This document shows positions 44,469 to 52,651 of a stretch of DNA of 64,000 nt, one piece after another. Source of the DNA: G963664115 sp965216035 (GTDB taxonomy: Bacteria; Acidobacteriota; Terriglobia; 20CM-2-55-15); the NCBI GenBank assembly GCA_965216035.1, contig CBDCFM010000020.1:124001-188000 (forward strand), in the 5' to 3' direction. The first letter of the stretch is position 1. Every line of letters begins with the position of its first letter. A program made the translations under genes and the position numbers. The notes under the pieces are model-generated. The model made no database searches and was not told the DNA's origin. It saw nothing but the letters and a program-made list of their open reading frames with translations.

Positions 44469-44586
44469 GTGATGAGAGAAGATCCTTGGCTAATTCGAGG
44501 ACGGCAATCGCTTGCTGTCGACCAACCGACGGGAAATCATCAAGAAACTGGTCCAAAGGATCGCCAGTCGCAACGTAATCATTGAA
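44449..44586 (-). pseudogene. DUF433 antitoxin remnant
   Basis: Reads DYVATGDPLDQFLDDFP then SVGRQQAIAVLELAKDLLSS to a TGA at 44449, the C-terminal half of DUF433; the N-terminal winged helix is gone. With the DUF5615 remnant it is the one toxin-antitoxin locus here in which both partners are decayed. Confidence 0.78.
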
Positions 44587-44644
44587 TCACTCGGCTCTCC
44601 GTCTCATACAGTCTTGCCGACTCAAACTGCGACCCACGACATCT

Positions 44645-44681
44645 ACAAATCCAACCTCTCCAAAAGCCGGTTCATGCTCTT
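44645..44681 (-). pseudogene. Sigma-54 regulator 3' fragment, copy 4
   Basis: Thirty-seven bases matching the very end of the sigma-54 regulator gene, cut off exactly where the second MITE copy begins at 44682. The shortest of four nested fragments. Confidence 0.65.
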
Positions 44682-45008
44682 AGCAGCCCGTGGCAGAAGT
44701 CTCGAGGGCCGCGCGCAGGGGTCTTCGGGTTGCAGGCGCGAAGTGAGGAGCGGCCACCGAGGTTTGAAACCGAGGCCGCAGGCGCCATCTTTCCATCGTG
44801 ACCGACGAGGGACAAAGCCTGCGGGGCGCCTGCGGCCTCCGTTTGATACGTCGGTGGCCCCCCTGCGCCCAAAGGGTTACGGCGAAACAGGACCGTCTTC
44901 GTTGTCGCCGACTCCTCGCAATGAATGAGCATTGCAGCGTCGTCGCCTCCTAGAATCCGGCCCCGTTTGGCCGTAACGCGGCCCTCGAGACTTCTGCCAC
45001 GGGCTGAT
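44682..45008. mobile_element. MITE-like element, copy 2 (32-bp TIRs)
   Basis: A 327-bp relative of the element at 10218-10517 with reversed interior. Inverted repeats 44682-44713 and 44977-45008 match except for one base at the extreme end. Compared with copy 1, the same internal position changed in both arms (CCCGAG to CTCGAG), so pairing is kept. It carries about 27 extra interior bases. Confidence 0.8.
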
Positions 45009-45075
45009 AGGGTAGATGCCCGCACATACAGAACAATTGGACTGCATGTCATATGTGACATATATTGTTTTCTGT

Positions 45076-45408
45076 ATGAGCCCGACCGACAAGCCACTTG
45101 TATGGCTGCATGGTGAGGTCAAAAGCCCGCCTCTGTCGGGCTAGGCTCGCATCGAAGTTGGATACCTCCTTCGGAAACTTCAGCGAGGTGATCGCGTGTC
45201 GATGCCCAAATCGAGACCCATGTCTGTCGTCGGATCCCGATGCCACGAATTGCGCGTTCAGGATGAAAGTGAAACGTGGCGATTCCTATACCGGACCGAC
45301 CCGGACGCGATAGTAATCGTGGAAGTGTTCAGCAAGAAGACGGGACAAACACCTGAGAAAATTATAGATGTGTGCCGTCAGCGTCTGAAGGATTACGACA
45401 ATGCGTGA
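45076..45408 (+). pseudogene. HigB/Gp49-like toxin with in-frame amber stop
   Basis: ATG 45076 to TAG 45408 is exactly 111 codons and reads a full phage-derived Gp49/HigB-type toxin: KPLVWLHGEVKSPPLSG, stop (TAG 45142-45144), ARIEVGYLLRKLQRGDRV, SRPMSVVGSRCHELRVQD, ESETWRFLYRTDPDAIVIVEVFSKKT and VCRQRLKDY. GAG to TAG (Glu of LSGEAR) is the simplest cause. Internal starts (for example GTG 45196) would lose the N-terminal third. The antitoxin gene overlaps its end by eight bases and is intact. Confidence 0.85.
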
Positions 45409-45733
45409 ATCAAAAAAGAAACGTTTAGAGGCGAAAGGATGGCGAACGGGAACCACTGACGAATTTCTTCAGCTGAGCTCTGAGGAGTCTGCTTACATTG
45501 AGCTAAAGCTCAACTTGAGCGCCCAGCTTAAGAAGCAGCGCAAGCGAAAACAACTGACCCAACTCGAGGCGGCCCAGCTCCTGGGGTCGAGCCAGTCTCG
45601 GGTAGCCAAGATGGAAGCAGGTGATCCGTCTGTATCGATTGACCTGCTCATCCGCTCACTGCTTGCTCTGGGTGCGACTTCAAGAGAACTTGGAAGAATC
45701 GTCGGCTCTCCCCAGAAGTCGTCAGCGAGCTAG
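45401..45733 (+). CDS. XRE-family antitoxin (HigA type)
   Basis: A 110-residue protein with an XRE helix-turn-helix in residues ~47-100 (LSAQLKKQRKRKQLTQLEAAQLLGSSQSRVAKMEAGDPSVSIDLLIRSLLALG). It follows and overlaps the Gp49-like toxin frame, the usual order for this toxin-first module. It should repress the operon promoter and bind the toxin. The toxin upstream contains a TAG, so only the antitoxin is expected to be made in full. Confidence 0.87.
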   Translation: MRESKKKRLEAKGWRTGTTDEFLQLSSEESAYIELKLNLSAQLKKQRKRKQLTQLEAAQLLGSSQSRVAKMEAGDPSVSIDLLIRSLLALGATSRELGRIVGSPQKSSAS

Positions 45734-45784
45734 AACAGACGGGGCTTGCTTAGAAAATGCTTCGGACGCGCGGAGCAGGCAAGA

Positions 45785-46540
45785 CTACATATCCAACCTG
45801 TCCAAAAGCCGGTTCATGCTCTTCGGATGTATTCCCAGAATGACGGCGGCTTCTTTTCGGTTGCCGCCGGTCAACTCCAGGACGTTTTCGACGAACTCTC
45901 GCTTGGTAGCCCGCACGGCTTCTTCGAGCGTTTGCGGCGGATCGGCTGCAAGGTCCGAGGCTTCGGAAACCTCTCGGGCCTCGGAAACGCCCCGGGATGG
46001 GTGCTTTAAATACAGCGGCAGGTCTTCAACACCGATAACCTCCGAAGATCCCAGGACCATGGCCCCTTCGATGGCGTTGCCGAGCTGCCTCACATTTCCG
46101 GGCCAGTCGTAGCTCTCCAGAAGAACCATCGCCCCGGCAGAAATTTCACGGGGCCGCACGCCCGCCTCCCGCGCATACGCCTCAACAAAATGCTCGGCCA
46201 ACACCTGAATATCTTCCCTCCGCTCTCTCAGCGGCGGTGTCTTGACGTAGTAGGACGTTCAGGCGATAGTAGAGGTCCTCGCGAAACTCACCGGCCCCGA
46301 CCCCAGCTTCCAGGTCGCGGTTCGTGGCAGCGACCAAACAGATATCGACCGGAACAGGGCGACGCCCGCCGATCCTGTCGATTTCGCGCTCCTGCAACGC
46401 GCGGAGCAGCTTGGCCTGGATTCGGTCTCCCAGCTCCCCCACTTCATCCAGAAACAGCGTGCCGCCCGAGGCCGCCTCAAACCTTCCCTTCTGCTGCCGA
46501 TCGGCTCCAGTGAAAGCCCCTCGCTCGTGACCGACCCATC
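45785..46540 (-). pseudogene. Sigma-54 dependent regulator, truncated and frameshifted
   Basis: Minus-strand reading from about 46540 gives GHERGAFTGADRQQKGRFEAA (GAFTGA sigma-54 contact loop), GGTLFLDEVGELGDRIQAKLL (Walker B) and CLVAATNRDLEAG, then a frameshift near 46255. The second frame continues KTPPLRERREDIQVLAEHFVEAY, LLESYDWPGNVRQLGNAIEGAMV and a Fis-type DNA-binding tail to 45785. The receiver domain and Walker A region are missing at the 5' side. It is the longest of four fragments of the same gene; each shares the 3' end. Confidence 0.88.
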
Positions 46541-46629
46541 TTCAGTAAATCCGGGCTCCAGAGTCGAACACTCTATGCACGCGGGAGCTTGAATAATCGC
46601 GTTCGATAGGGGTCTGAGTGGCCGTCTGT

Positions 46630-48312
46630 CTACGGATTGCCCTCCAACAGTTCCACGTATCCGATTCTGGCGTTGAAAGCATTGGTGCTCCACCAGATGC
46701 GATTCGGATTATTCTGATCGACTTCTATGCGCCTGACGTCCGTTTCCGCTTGTGGCAGCGGCAACATCAGCCACTCTTCGGTCCTGGGATTGTACCGCGC
46801 GATTATGTCTACCGTGTGCAGGGTCACCCACAGGAGGTCGTTGCTCTCGTCAAAGTCGATCGAGTAAGCACCACTGTATGGAATCGGGGGCTCGATGACG
46901 GTCATTTCGTCCGTCTTGTAATCGATTTTCAGTATATTTCCCGTCCCCCACAACCCGACCCAAACATTGCCGTCCCGGTCATGGTCCATCCGGCGCGGAT
47001 AGGCGGTACCCTCCACGGGGACATCAAATTCAACCACCTCACCGGTTTCTCCGTCGAAGCGCGCCATCCGGTCCACCAGGTTTTCAGCCATCCAGACACG
47101 CCCGTCCCCGGCAACCGTGATGCCGTAACCGCCGGGATTCTCCTGGGTTGAGGTCCAGGTCGGCGTATCCCAGGCGCTCCATTCGCCGGTGGCCGGATTC
47201 AGCCTCCTCGCCGCACCCGGGCCGGCGGACCAGACCGAACCGTCCGGATGCAGCACCATGCTGTTTCCCTGGACCGGCCCGCGGATTTCCTCGCTCGGAA
47301 ATGGCCAGTCCGTCCATTCCTCGGCCGCGATGTCGTAGCTCAGCCAGCGTGTCTCGAACGGATCGGCAAACCACATGATGCCGTCCCTGCTGATCTGCAG
47401 ATTGCCGGGACGTGCGCGCTCGGCCGTATACAATGGGGGGCCGATTTCGCTGTACTCGTAGGTGACGGGATCCAAACGGCTGATCTTGCCACCGGTACGC
47501 TGGTTGGCCCAGCCCACGCCCCAGGGGTCCACCGCGACATCGTGGTTTTCCACCCCTGCATTTTCGACATCGTATTGCACAACCCGGTAGTTTCTGGCTT
47601 CGCCTTCCAACAGGGTCCGCGTCAGGCGGCTGTTCGCATCCGGCGGCGACATCGGCGGCAGGTTCGCGCTGAGATAGTCCAACAGGACGGCGACGTACTC
47701 CTCGCTGAGATCGGGAAGGTCGATCGCGACCATCTCCTCGCGCATTTCAGTGATCGTGGATTCCCAGGTCTCGCGGTCGACTCGCCGGGTGATCACACTC
47801 GTTTCAGAGTGACAGCCGGTGCAGCTCGCCATGATGATTTCTTTGCCGCGCCCTTCGGGGAGAATGCTCGCCGTCGCCATATGCTCAGGAACTCTCCGCG
47901 GCCAGGCAGCGGGCAGGTCAGGTGCCCGCCCCACGGTGAGCGCCAGGTCCATCTGGGCCGTCCCGTGTTCCGATATATCTACGGGGGCGGACCATGGGCT
48001 CTGGAAATCGTTTCCGACCCCCTGCACGAGGTAGTTTCCCTCGGGAAGCTGAGTGGCCGTGTAACGCCCCTCGTCCTGGCTGACGTACATAAAGGTCAGG
48101 CGCCGTTCGGCGTTTTTTAATTTCACAAAAGCTCCGGCGAGAGGCTGCCCGGACGAATCCGTGACCACGCCCTCAAGGACCCCGCTATGGCCCTCCGGAG
48201 GGGCGACTGCAGGGGCCGCCATATCGCTCGATGGATCCGCCGAGCAGCCGGCGGCTAGACAAACAGTCGCGATGATACCGATGACCGTTGGATTCCACTT
48301 CCTAAACATCAT
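46630..48312 (-). CDS. Lipoprotein: CarboxypepD_reg, cytochrome c and Vgb-like propeller
   Basis: A 560-residue secreted protein. A lipobox (VCLAAGC) gives lipid attachment. Residues ~40-125 form a carboxypeptidase-regulatory Ig-like domain (GVLEGVVTDSSGQPLAGAFVKL). A c-type heme motif CTGCH lies near 164 in a small cytochrome domain. The last ~330 residues form a beta propeller of the virginiamycin B lyase/streptogramin-hydrolase type (VAVDPWGVGWANQRTGGKISRLD, DGIMWFADPF, DGNVWVGLWGTGNILKID). Heme plus propeller fusions of this kind are known in Acidobacteriota; the function is not established. An antibiotic lyase role is not implied. Confidence 0.85.
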   Translation of the reverse strand: MMFRKWNPTVIGIIATVCLAAGCSADPSSDMAAPAVAPPEGHSGVLEGVVTDSSGQPLAGAFVKLKNAERRLTFMYVSQDEGRYTATQLPEGNYLVQGVGNDFQSPWSAPVDISEHGTAQMDLALTVGRAPDLPAAWPRRVPEHMATASILPEGRGKEIIMASCTGCHSETSVITRRVDRETWESTITEMREEMVAIDLPDLSEEYVAVLLDYLSANLPPMSPPDANSRLTRTLLEGEARNYRVVQYDVENAGVENHDVAVDPWGVGWANQRTGGKISRLDPVTYEYSEIGPPLYTAERARPGNLQISRDGIMWFADPFETRWLSYDIAAEEWTDWPFPSEEIRGPVQGNSMVLHPDGSVWSAGPGAARRLNPATGEWSAWDTPTWTSTQENPGGYGITVAGDGRVWMAENLVDRMARFDGETGEVVEFDVPVEGTAYPRRMDHDRDGNVWVGLWGTGNILKIDYKTDEMTVIEPPIPYSGAYSIDFDESNDLLWVTLHTVDIIARYNPRTEEWLMLPLPQAETDVRRIEVDQNNPNRIWWSTNAFNARIGYVELLEGNP

Positions 48313-48720
48313 CTTTGCTCCCTTTTTGAACGAGATGATCCGCAGTTTTCCCAGCCACCCTTACCATCTGCAGACAGGACACTGGAGTGTCCGGGAGGCT
48401 TGGTTGCAATGGATGATTGCAATGGATGGTCGCATTGGATGAATGAGACTACAGGTGAGTTCCGAGGTCAATCAAAACGGCAGAAAAACGGCACGTGTCG
48501 CCGCTTTCAGCGCGTGATAAGTAGCGGAAAGCTTGAGGGCAGCGCGGCGTCCGCGGACGGTGGACGCTCGCGACCCTAACGTTCAACACGCGAGCCGAAT
48601 GCAATACCGGCGATGCAGGAAATCCCCTACCCCATTCCCCCCACAGTCTGGCTATACTGCAGCAGGGCCTCTTATTTTTTGTCCGCCTTATCAGAGAGCG
48701 GCAACAGAGAAAGGACGGAC
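48313..48720. other. Divergent intergenic region with short tandem repeat
   Basis: Upstream of the Vgb-like gene (minus) and the flavin reductase (plus). Around 48402-48446 a TTGCAATGGATGA-like unit occurs about three times with changes. No gene is supported. Confidence 0.5.
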
Positions 48721-49197
48721 ATGGCATTTGACTCTAAGCTGCAACGGCAGATCATGGGACGGTTCGCGACGGGTGTGACTGTGGTGACCACCCGGTATGG
48801 CGATGGAGAAATTACAGGGATGACGGCCAATGCGGTCATGTCGCTGTCTCTGGATCCGCCGCTTGTTGTGGTCTCGGTGGATAAGAACGCGCAAATATAT
48901 GAATGTTTGAAAGATGGGCAGATCTACGCAATCAATATCCTCACCCGCGATCAGGAAGATATATCGACTCATTTTGCCACAACGGGACCGAAAGACTTCT
49001 CGGGCCTGGGGTGGCAGGTTTCCGAGACCGGGGCGCCGATTCTCAACGACACGCTGGGATACGTGGACTGCAAGTTAACGGACGTCCTGGCTGCAGGGGA
49101 TCACGATTTGTTTGTCGGTGAGGTTGTCGCAGGCGATCTGGGTGAGGGCGCTCCCCTGCTCTTTTACAGTGGAAAATATCGGAGCCTTGGGGAATAA
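48721..49197 (+). CDS. Flavin reductase-like FMN-binding protein
   Basis: A 158-residue split-barrel flavoprotein: LQRQIMGRFATGVTVVTTRYGDGEITGMTANAVMSLSLDPPLVVVSVDKN is the flavin-reductase domain signature, with later YVDCKLTDVLAAGDHDLFVGEVV and a terminal YSGKYRSLGE. It uses NAD(P)H to reduce FMN or FAD for a partner monooxygenase. The frame opens at 48613 but ATG 48721 follows GAAAGGACG and begins the domain. No partner oxygenase is adjacent; an LLM-type protein is 30 kb away. Confidence 0.9.
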   Translation: MAFDSKLQRQIMGRFATGVTVVTTRYGDGEITGMTANAVMSLSLDPPLVVVSVDKNAQIYECLKDGQIYAINILTRDQEDISTHFATTGPKDFSGLGWQVSETGAPILNDTLGYVDCKLTDVLAAGDHDLFVGEVVAGDLGEGAPLLFYSGKYRSLGE

Positions 49198-49642
49198 GAA
49201 GACTTCCGCATTTCACCGGTATTGAACGGGTTCACGGACGGAGCGTCCGCCACCTGATTATTTTCGTCGACGAGGCATCTTCTCGCAAATTCGATTGGGT
49301 GATGGAAACGGGCGGCAAGCGCATGGGCCCTTGCGGCCGGGCGAGTGAGCTTCGAATCAAATTCGTCGGACTTCTCATCGACTCGATAGCCACCAATCAT
49401 CAGCGATTCGTCTAACTCAACGTGTGGCCGAGCTCAAGTTTCCGGGACACGCGCACGACTCGTGGGTGCGACTGCAGGGATGCCAGGATCGGCCATGGGC
49501 AGCGCAGGGTGTGGCAAAGCAAAACCTGGAAATGTCGGAGGAATGCCGGAGTTGAAACGTGATGTTCGGCTGCAGACGGCCGAGAAACCGCACATTTTCT
49601 GGACAGATAGCTATTTGTGGAGCCCGCCAGGTCAGAGTGTAT
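49198..49642. other. Intergenic, convergent ends, no supported gene
   Basis: Lies between the 3' ends of the flavin reductase and hemN genes. A plus frame at 49462-49731 and a minus frame at 49164-49400 lack ribosome sites and protein-like composition. Confidence 0.4.
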
Positions 49643-50302
49643 TCAAACCGTCTGGGCTGCGACTGCGGCGGTATCGTATCTGTCGAAAACCTGAGCCGCC
49701 CGGCGGACGAATAATCGGCCAGTGGGAGTGACCTCGGTCCTTCCGGAACTCAATCTTACGAGACCATCCCCGGCGAATTCTTTCAGTCTGAGGACTTCAT
49801 CGCCAAAATAGTCGTCGAAACGAAGATGGAATTTTTCTTCGATCTCGCTCTTTATGACGATGTTGTGGCACAAAATATTTTCGATCATCGTCCCTCTAAT
49901 TAGATCGTCGTCGCTCCTGACGAACCCTCGAGAGATGGGAAGCCGGCCATGGGCCACGGCTTCCCCGTAAGCAGGAATCTCCCGATAGTTTTGAGTGAAA
50001 GTGTCCCCGACCGAACTGATCGAACTGACGCCGAATGCGATGAGGTCGGAATCAGCGTGCGTCGTGTATCCCTGGAAGTTTCTGTGAAGAGTACGGTCCC
50101 TCGTGATCAGCACGTTGCATCCGCAGTAGAGGCAGAGTTGCTCGCAGAAAGGCACGTGGACGTAAATCGAGAGCGGACGTTTGGAGGTTTCCAGCGCCCG
50201 GATCAGCTCCGTGTAACCGACATCTTCCCTCCACCGCGGGATCGGTGGATAGCTCGTATATCGAGGTGCTGGCTGGTTGTAGCGCTCCAGTAAGTTGTTC
50301 AT
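49643..50302 (-). pseudogene. hemN: HemN (coproporphyrinogen III dehydrogenase) with internal deletion
   Basis: The frame starts like HemN (YNQPAPRYTSYPP; radical-SAM YVHVPFCEQLCLYCGCNVLITRDR, residues ~46-69). It then jumps directly to the C-terminal part (TLHRNFQGYTTHADSDLIAFGVSSIS to the normal end). About 230 residues of the TIM barrel are missing, yet the frame is kept: 219 residues against ~450. Without the barrel it cannot bind substrate normally. An IS3 element begins eight bases upstream of ATG 50302 and has separated it from its promoter. HemN otherwise converts coproporphyrinogen III to protoporphyrinogen IX without oxygen. Confidence 0.85.
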
Positions 50303-50373
50303 TTAGAAGTGGACCCCAAAAATCGGACAGCGTTATAAGGTGGACTCTCCACAAATGAGAGGACCTTACGACG

Positions 50374-50655
50374 ATGGCAAAACGACGGAATTTCTCCCCT
50401 GAATTCAAGGCGAAGGTGGCGCTCGCAGCGCTGCGAGGCGACGGGACGATGGCGGAACTCGCTTCCCGCTACCAGATCCATCCGAACATGATCGCGAAGT
50501 GGAAACGTGATGCGCTCGACAGCGTGAAAGACGCGTTCAAAGGGCGCCGTGAGGCGTCGGGTAAGGACACCGAGAACGAGATCCGACGGCTCCAGGCTAA
50601 GATCGGAGAGCTTGTGGTGGAGCGGGATTTTTTGGCCGGAGCCTTCGACCGCTGA
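50374..50655 (+). CDS. IS3-family transposase OrfA
   Basis: A 93-residue HTH protein: RRNFSPEFKAKVALAALRGDGTMAELASRYQIHPNMIAKWKRDAL followed by a leucine-zipper-like helix (ENEIRRLQAKIGELVVERDFLAGAF). It binds the IS ends and is usually joined to OrfB by programmed frameshifting. Here OrfB begins at GTG 50658, two bases after the OrfA stop, so translational coupling is the simpler reading. Confidence 0.92.
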   Translation: MAKRRNFSPEFKAKVALAALRGDGTMAELASRYQIHPNMIAKWKRDALDSVKDAFKGRREASGKDTENEIRRLQAKIGELVVERDFLAGAFDR

Positions 50656-50657
50656 GC

Positions 50658-51506
50658 GTGGATCGGAGGCGGAAGATGATCGAACCGAAGAAGCGTAACC
50701 TGAGCGTGGCACGACAGTGTGAGCTGGTCGGAATGAGTCGGTCGAGCTGGTATTACCGGCCACGCGGCGAGAGTGAGCGGAATGTGGCTCTGATGCGTGT
50801 CATCGACGAACTGTACCTGGAGATGCCCTGGTACGGATCGCGTCAGATGACGCGCGAGCTGCGCCGCGCTGGGCATCGTGTCGGCCGGAAGCGCGTCCGT
50901 CGCCTGATGCGACTCATGGGCCTGCGATCGGTCGCTCCGAGGCCCTTCACGTCCCGCCGCGCCCCCGGACACGTCGTGTACCCGTACCTGCTCGGCGACA
51001 TCCGGGTCACGCGAGGGAATCAGGCCTGGTGCGCGGATCTGACCTACATTCCGATGGCCCATGGCTTTCTATATGTCGTTGCGATCATGGACTGGCATTC
51101 CCGAAAGGTCCTAGCCTGGCGACTGTCGAACACGCAAGACACTGCGTTCTGCGTCGAAGCTCTCGACGAAGCTATCGAACGGTTCGGCTGTCCGGAAATC
51201 TTCAACACGGACCAGGGGAGCCAGTTCACCAGCACCGCTTGGACGAGCGTTCTCAAGCATCACGGCGTCCGGATCTCGATGGACGGCAAAGGCCAGTGGA
51301 TGGACAACGTGTTCATCGAGCGGCTCTGGCGCTCATTGAAGTATGAATGTGTCTACCTGAACGCTTTCCATGACTTCAAAGATACGGATCTTCATATAAG
51401 GGATTGGATGGAGTACTACAATAACCGCCGGCCCCATTCCGCCCTAGGCGATCTCACTCCGGGTGAGGTCTACGACGGAATCGAACCGGTACCTTCGGCA
51501 GCATAA
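50658..51506 (+). CDS. IS3-family transposase OrfB (DDE)
   Basis: A 282-residue integrase-core protein. HTH_21-like region (VIDELYLEMPWYGSRQMTRELRRAGHRVGRKRVRRLMR), then DDE residues in WCADLTYIPMAHGFLYVVAIMDWHSR, IFNTDQGSQFTSTAW and NVFIERLWRSLKYECVYL, and the family end YYNNRRPHSALGDLTPGEVY. Complete, so the element may be active. Confidence 0.95.
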   Translation: MDRRRKMIEPKKRNLSVARQCELVGMSRSSWYYRPRGESERNVALMRVIDELYLEMPWYGSRQMTRELRRAGHRVGRKRVRRLMRLMGLRSVAPRPFTSRRAPGHVVYPYLLGDIRVTRGNQAWCADLTYIPMAHGFLYVVAIMDWHSRKVLAWRLSNTQDTAFCVEALDEAIERFGCPEIFNTDQGSQFTSTAWTSVLKHHGVRISMDGKGQWMDNVFIERLWRSLKYECVYLNAFHDFKDTDLHIRDWMEYYNNRRPHSALGDLTPGEVYDGIEPVPSAA

Positions 51507-51562
51507 TGAACGGCAGAATCCACCTTAAAACGGCTGCCGCGCTGTCCAACGATTGGGGTCCA

Positions 51563-51884
51563 CTTCCTTTCATGCTGTGTATTCGCAAGGATCGCGCCGA
51601 GAAGCTATAGTACTTGCAATAAATTGTCCAACTTTGGAATCTCTCTATTTTCAATGTTTTATGGAAACCGTCGCGGGTTTCGAGCCAGAAACTGTCGCCA
51701 TAGGAGCACAAGGCTCGATTGTCTGAAACCTATGGATGACAATTTGTCGAAGCAGTTATCGACTGCGAACATTGAGACGTGACCGGCCCAATCGCCGAGT
51801 GCGCGGCGCAAATCTGAAGTCACAATCACGTAAGCCGATCCAGGCCGGATGTCCGGAGTGGGCAATTTGGTAGAATAGGTGGGT
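51563..51884. other. Intergenic between IS3 and hicB
   Basis: Lower GC than its surroundings, no supported ORF. The first part is the former upstream region of hemN on the minus strand (GAAAGGAAG, a good ribosome site, lies at the IS border). Confidence 0.45.
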
Positions 51885-52094
51885 ATGTCGGTAGAAATCA
51901 TCTTTTCGGTTGTGGAGTCTCCCGAAGGCGGATACGAGGCGAAAGCGTTGTCCGCGCCGATCTTCACTGAAGCCGATAGCATGGAAGACTTGCGACTGGC
52001 TGTGAGAGACGCCGTCGAGTGCCACTTCGAAGCGGAGTGGGGGCCCAAGATGATCCGCCTCCACTTCGTTCGAGACGAAATGATCGCAGTATGA
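51885..52094 (+). CDS. hicB: HicB-like antitoxin
   Basis: A 69-residue HicB-type partial RNase-H fold: VEIIFSVVESPEGGYEAKALSAPIFTEADSMEDLRLAVRDAVECHF. ATG 51885 has AGGTGG before it. Its stop overlaps the hicA ATG (ATGA), the antitoxin-first order found in this HicBA subgroup. Intact, whereas the hicA partner is frameshifted. Confidence 0.85.
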   Translation: MSVEIIFSVVESPEGGYEAKALSAPIFTEADSMEDLRLAVRDAVECHFEAEWGPKMIRLHFVRDEMIAV

Positions 52095-52331
52095 AACTAC
52101 CCCGGGATCTCAGCGGGGACACTCTTGCGAAAAAGCTCAGCCGATTCGGGTACAAACAGACTCGCCAAACCGGGAGTCACGTCCGTCTGACCATTGAAAC
52201 ACCTGACGGTCAGCATCAGGTAACCATTCCCCAATCCTTTACGCGTAGGCACCCTCAACGCAATTTTGACCGAACTCGCGGGCCATCTTCTAATCGACAG
52301 ATCAGAATTCCTCAAACAGCTTCAACGATAG
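52091..52331 (+). pseudogene. hicA: HicA-like mRNA interferase, frameshifted
   Basis: From ATG 52091 the frame reads a HicA double-stranded-RNA-binding-like fold with the catalytic His segment (LAKKLSRFGYKQTRQTGSHVRLTIETPDGQHQVTIP). After VTIP the family continuation PLRVGTLNAILTELAGHLLI..LKQLQR is found one frame over, ending at TAG 52331. Four bases occupy the space where about nine are expected, so a five-base deletion is likely. The C-terminal half, needed for stability and antitoxin contact, is not made in frame. Confidence 0.82.
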
Positions 52332-52651
52332 CCGCCATCGAAGTTCTGCTATCCAGACTGTCAGACGAAGGGCCAAGCATCCAGCCAACGCGTTTGCCCA
52401 TTCAGAAAAGTAAACCGTGCATGCCATTGTCGAAAGACCCCGCATATCGATAGGTAAAACAAGCGAAAACCGCAGTGCAATGTGTGGCAAGCCACACCCA
52501 GGGAATGTCGGAGTTGGGCTGTTAACTTGCGTTGCAACCTGATCGAGCTGCGGAATCCCCACGCACTCACCCGAATCTTCCCCAATTTTCCCCAATCCTC
52601 GTTGCGAAAGTGTTCTGATTTTGACTATCCTCAGTGAATTCCAGGAGGTGA
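52332..52651. other. Intergenic, no supported gene
   Basis: Upstream region of the metallo-hydrolase. The HicA alternative frame runs on to 52453 without protein character. A TTTTCCCC direct repeat at about 52580-52595 is the only visible feature. Confidence 0.4.

Larger units (their letters stand above)
50310..51562 (+). mobile_element. IS3-family element (about 1.25 kb)
   Basis: Ends TGGACCCCAA..GGACAGCG and its inverted form TTGGGGTCCA at 51551-51562 (right end CGCTGTCC..TTGGGGTCCA). Contains orfA and orfB in the IS3 order. No direct target duplication is evident (AAG left, CTT right). Confidence 0.88.

Noticed and set aside
44512..44928. 139-residue plus ORF and similar ORFs at 10352-10615 sharing an ending
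   Set aside because: The shared protein-like string comes from the MITE copies being read in one frame; no ribosome site and no coding pattern.
27509..45144. TAG read as an amino acid (amber recoding), since two toxins have in-frame TAG
   Set aside because: Several intact genes, such as pccA and the amidohydrolase, end at TAG at the expected family length, and another toxin carries TAA instead.
46630..48312. Streptogramin resistance (virginiamycin B lyase)
   Set aside because: Only the propeller fold is shared; the protein also has a lipobox, an Ig-like domain and a heme motif, which resistance lyases lack.
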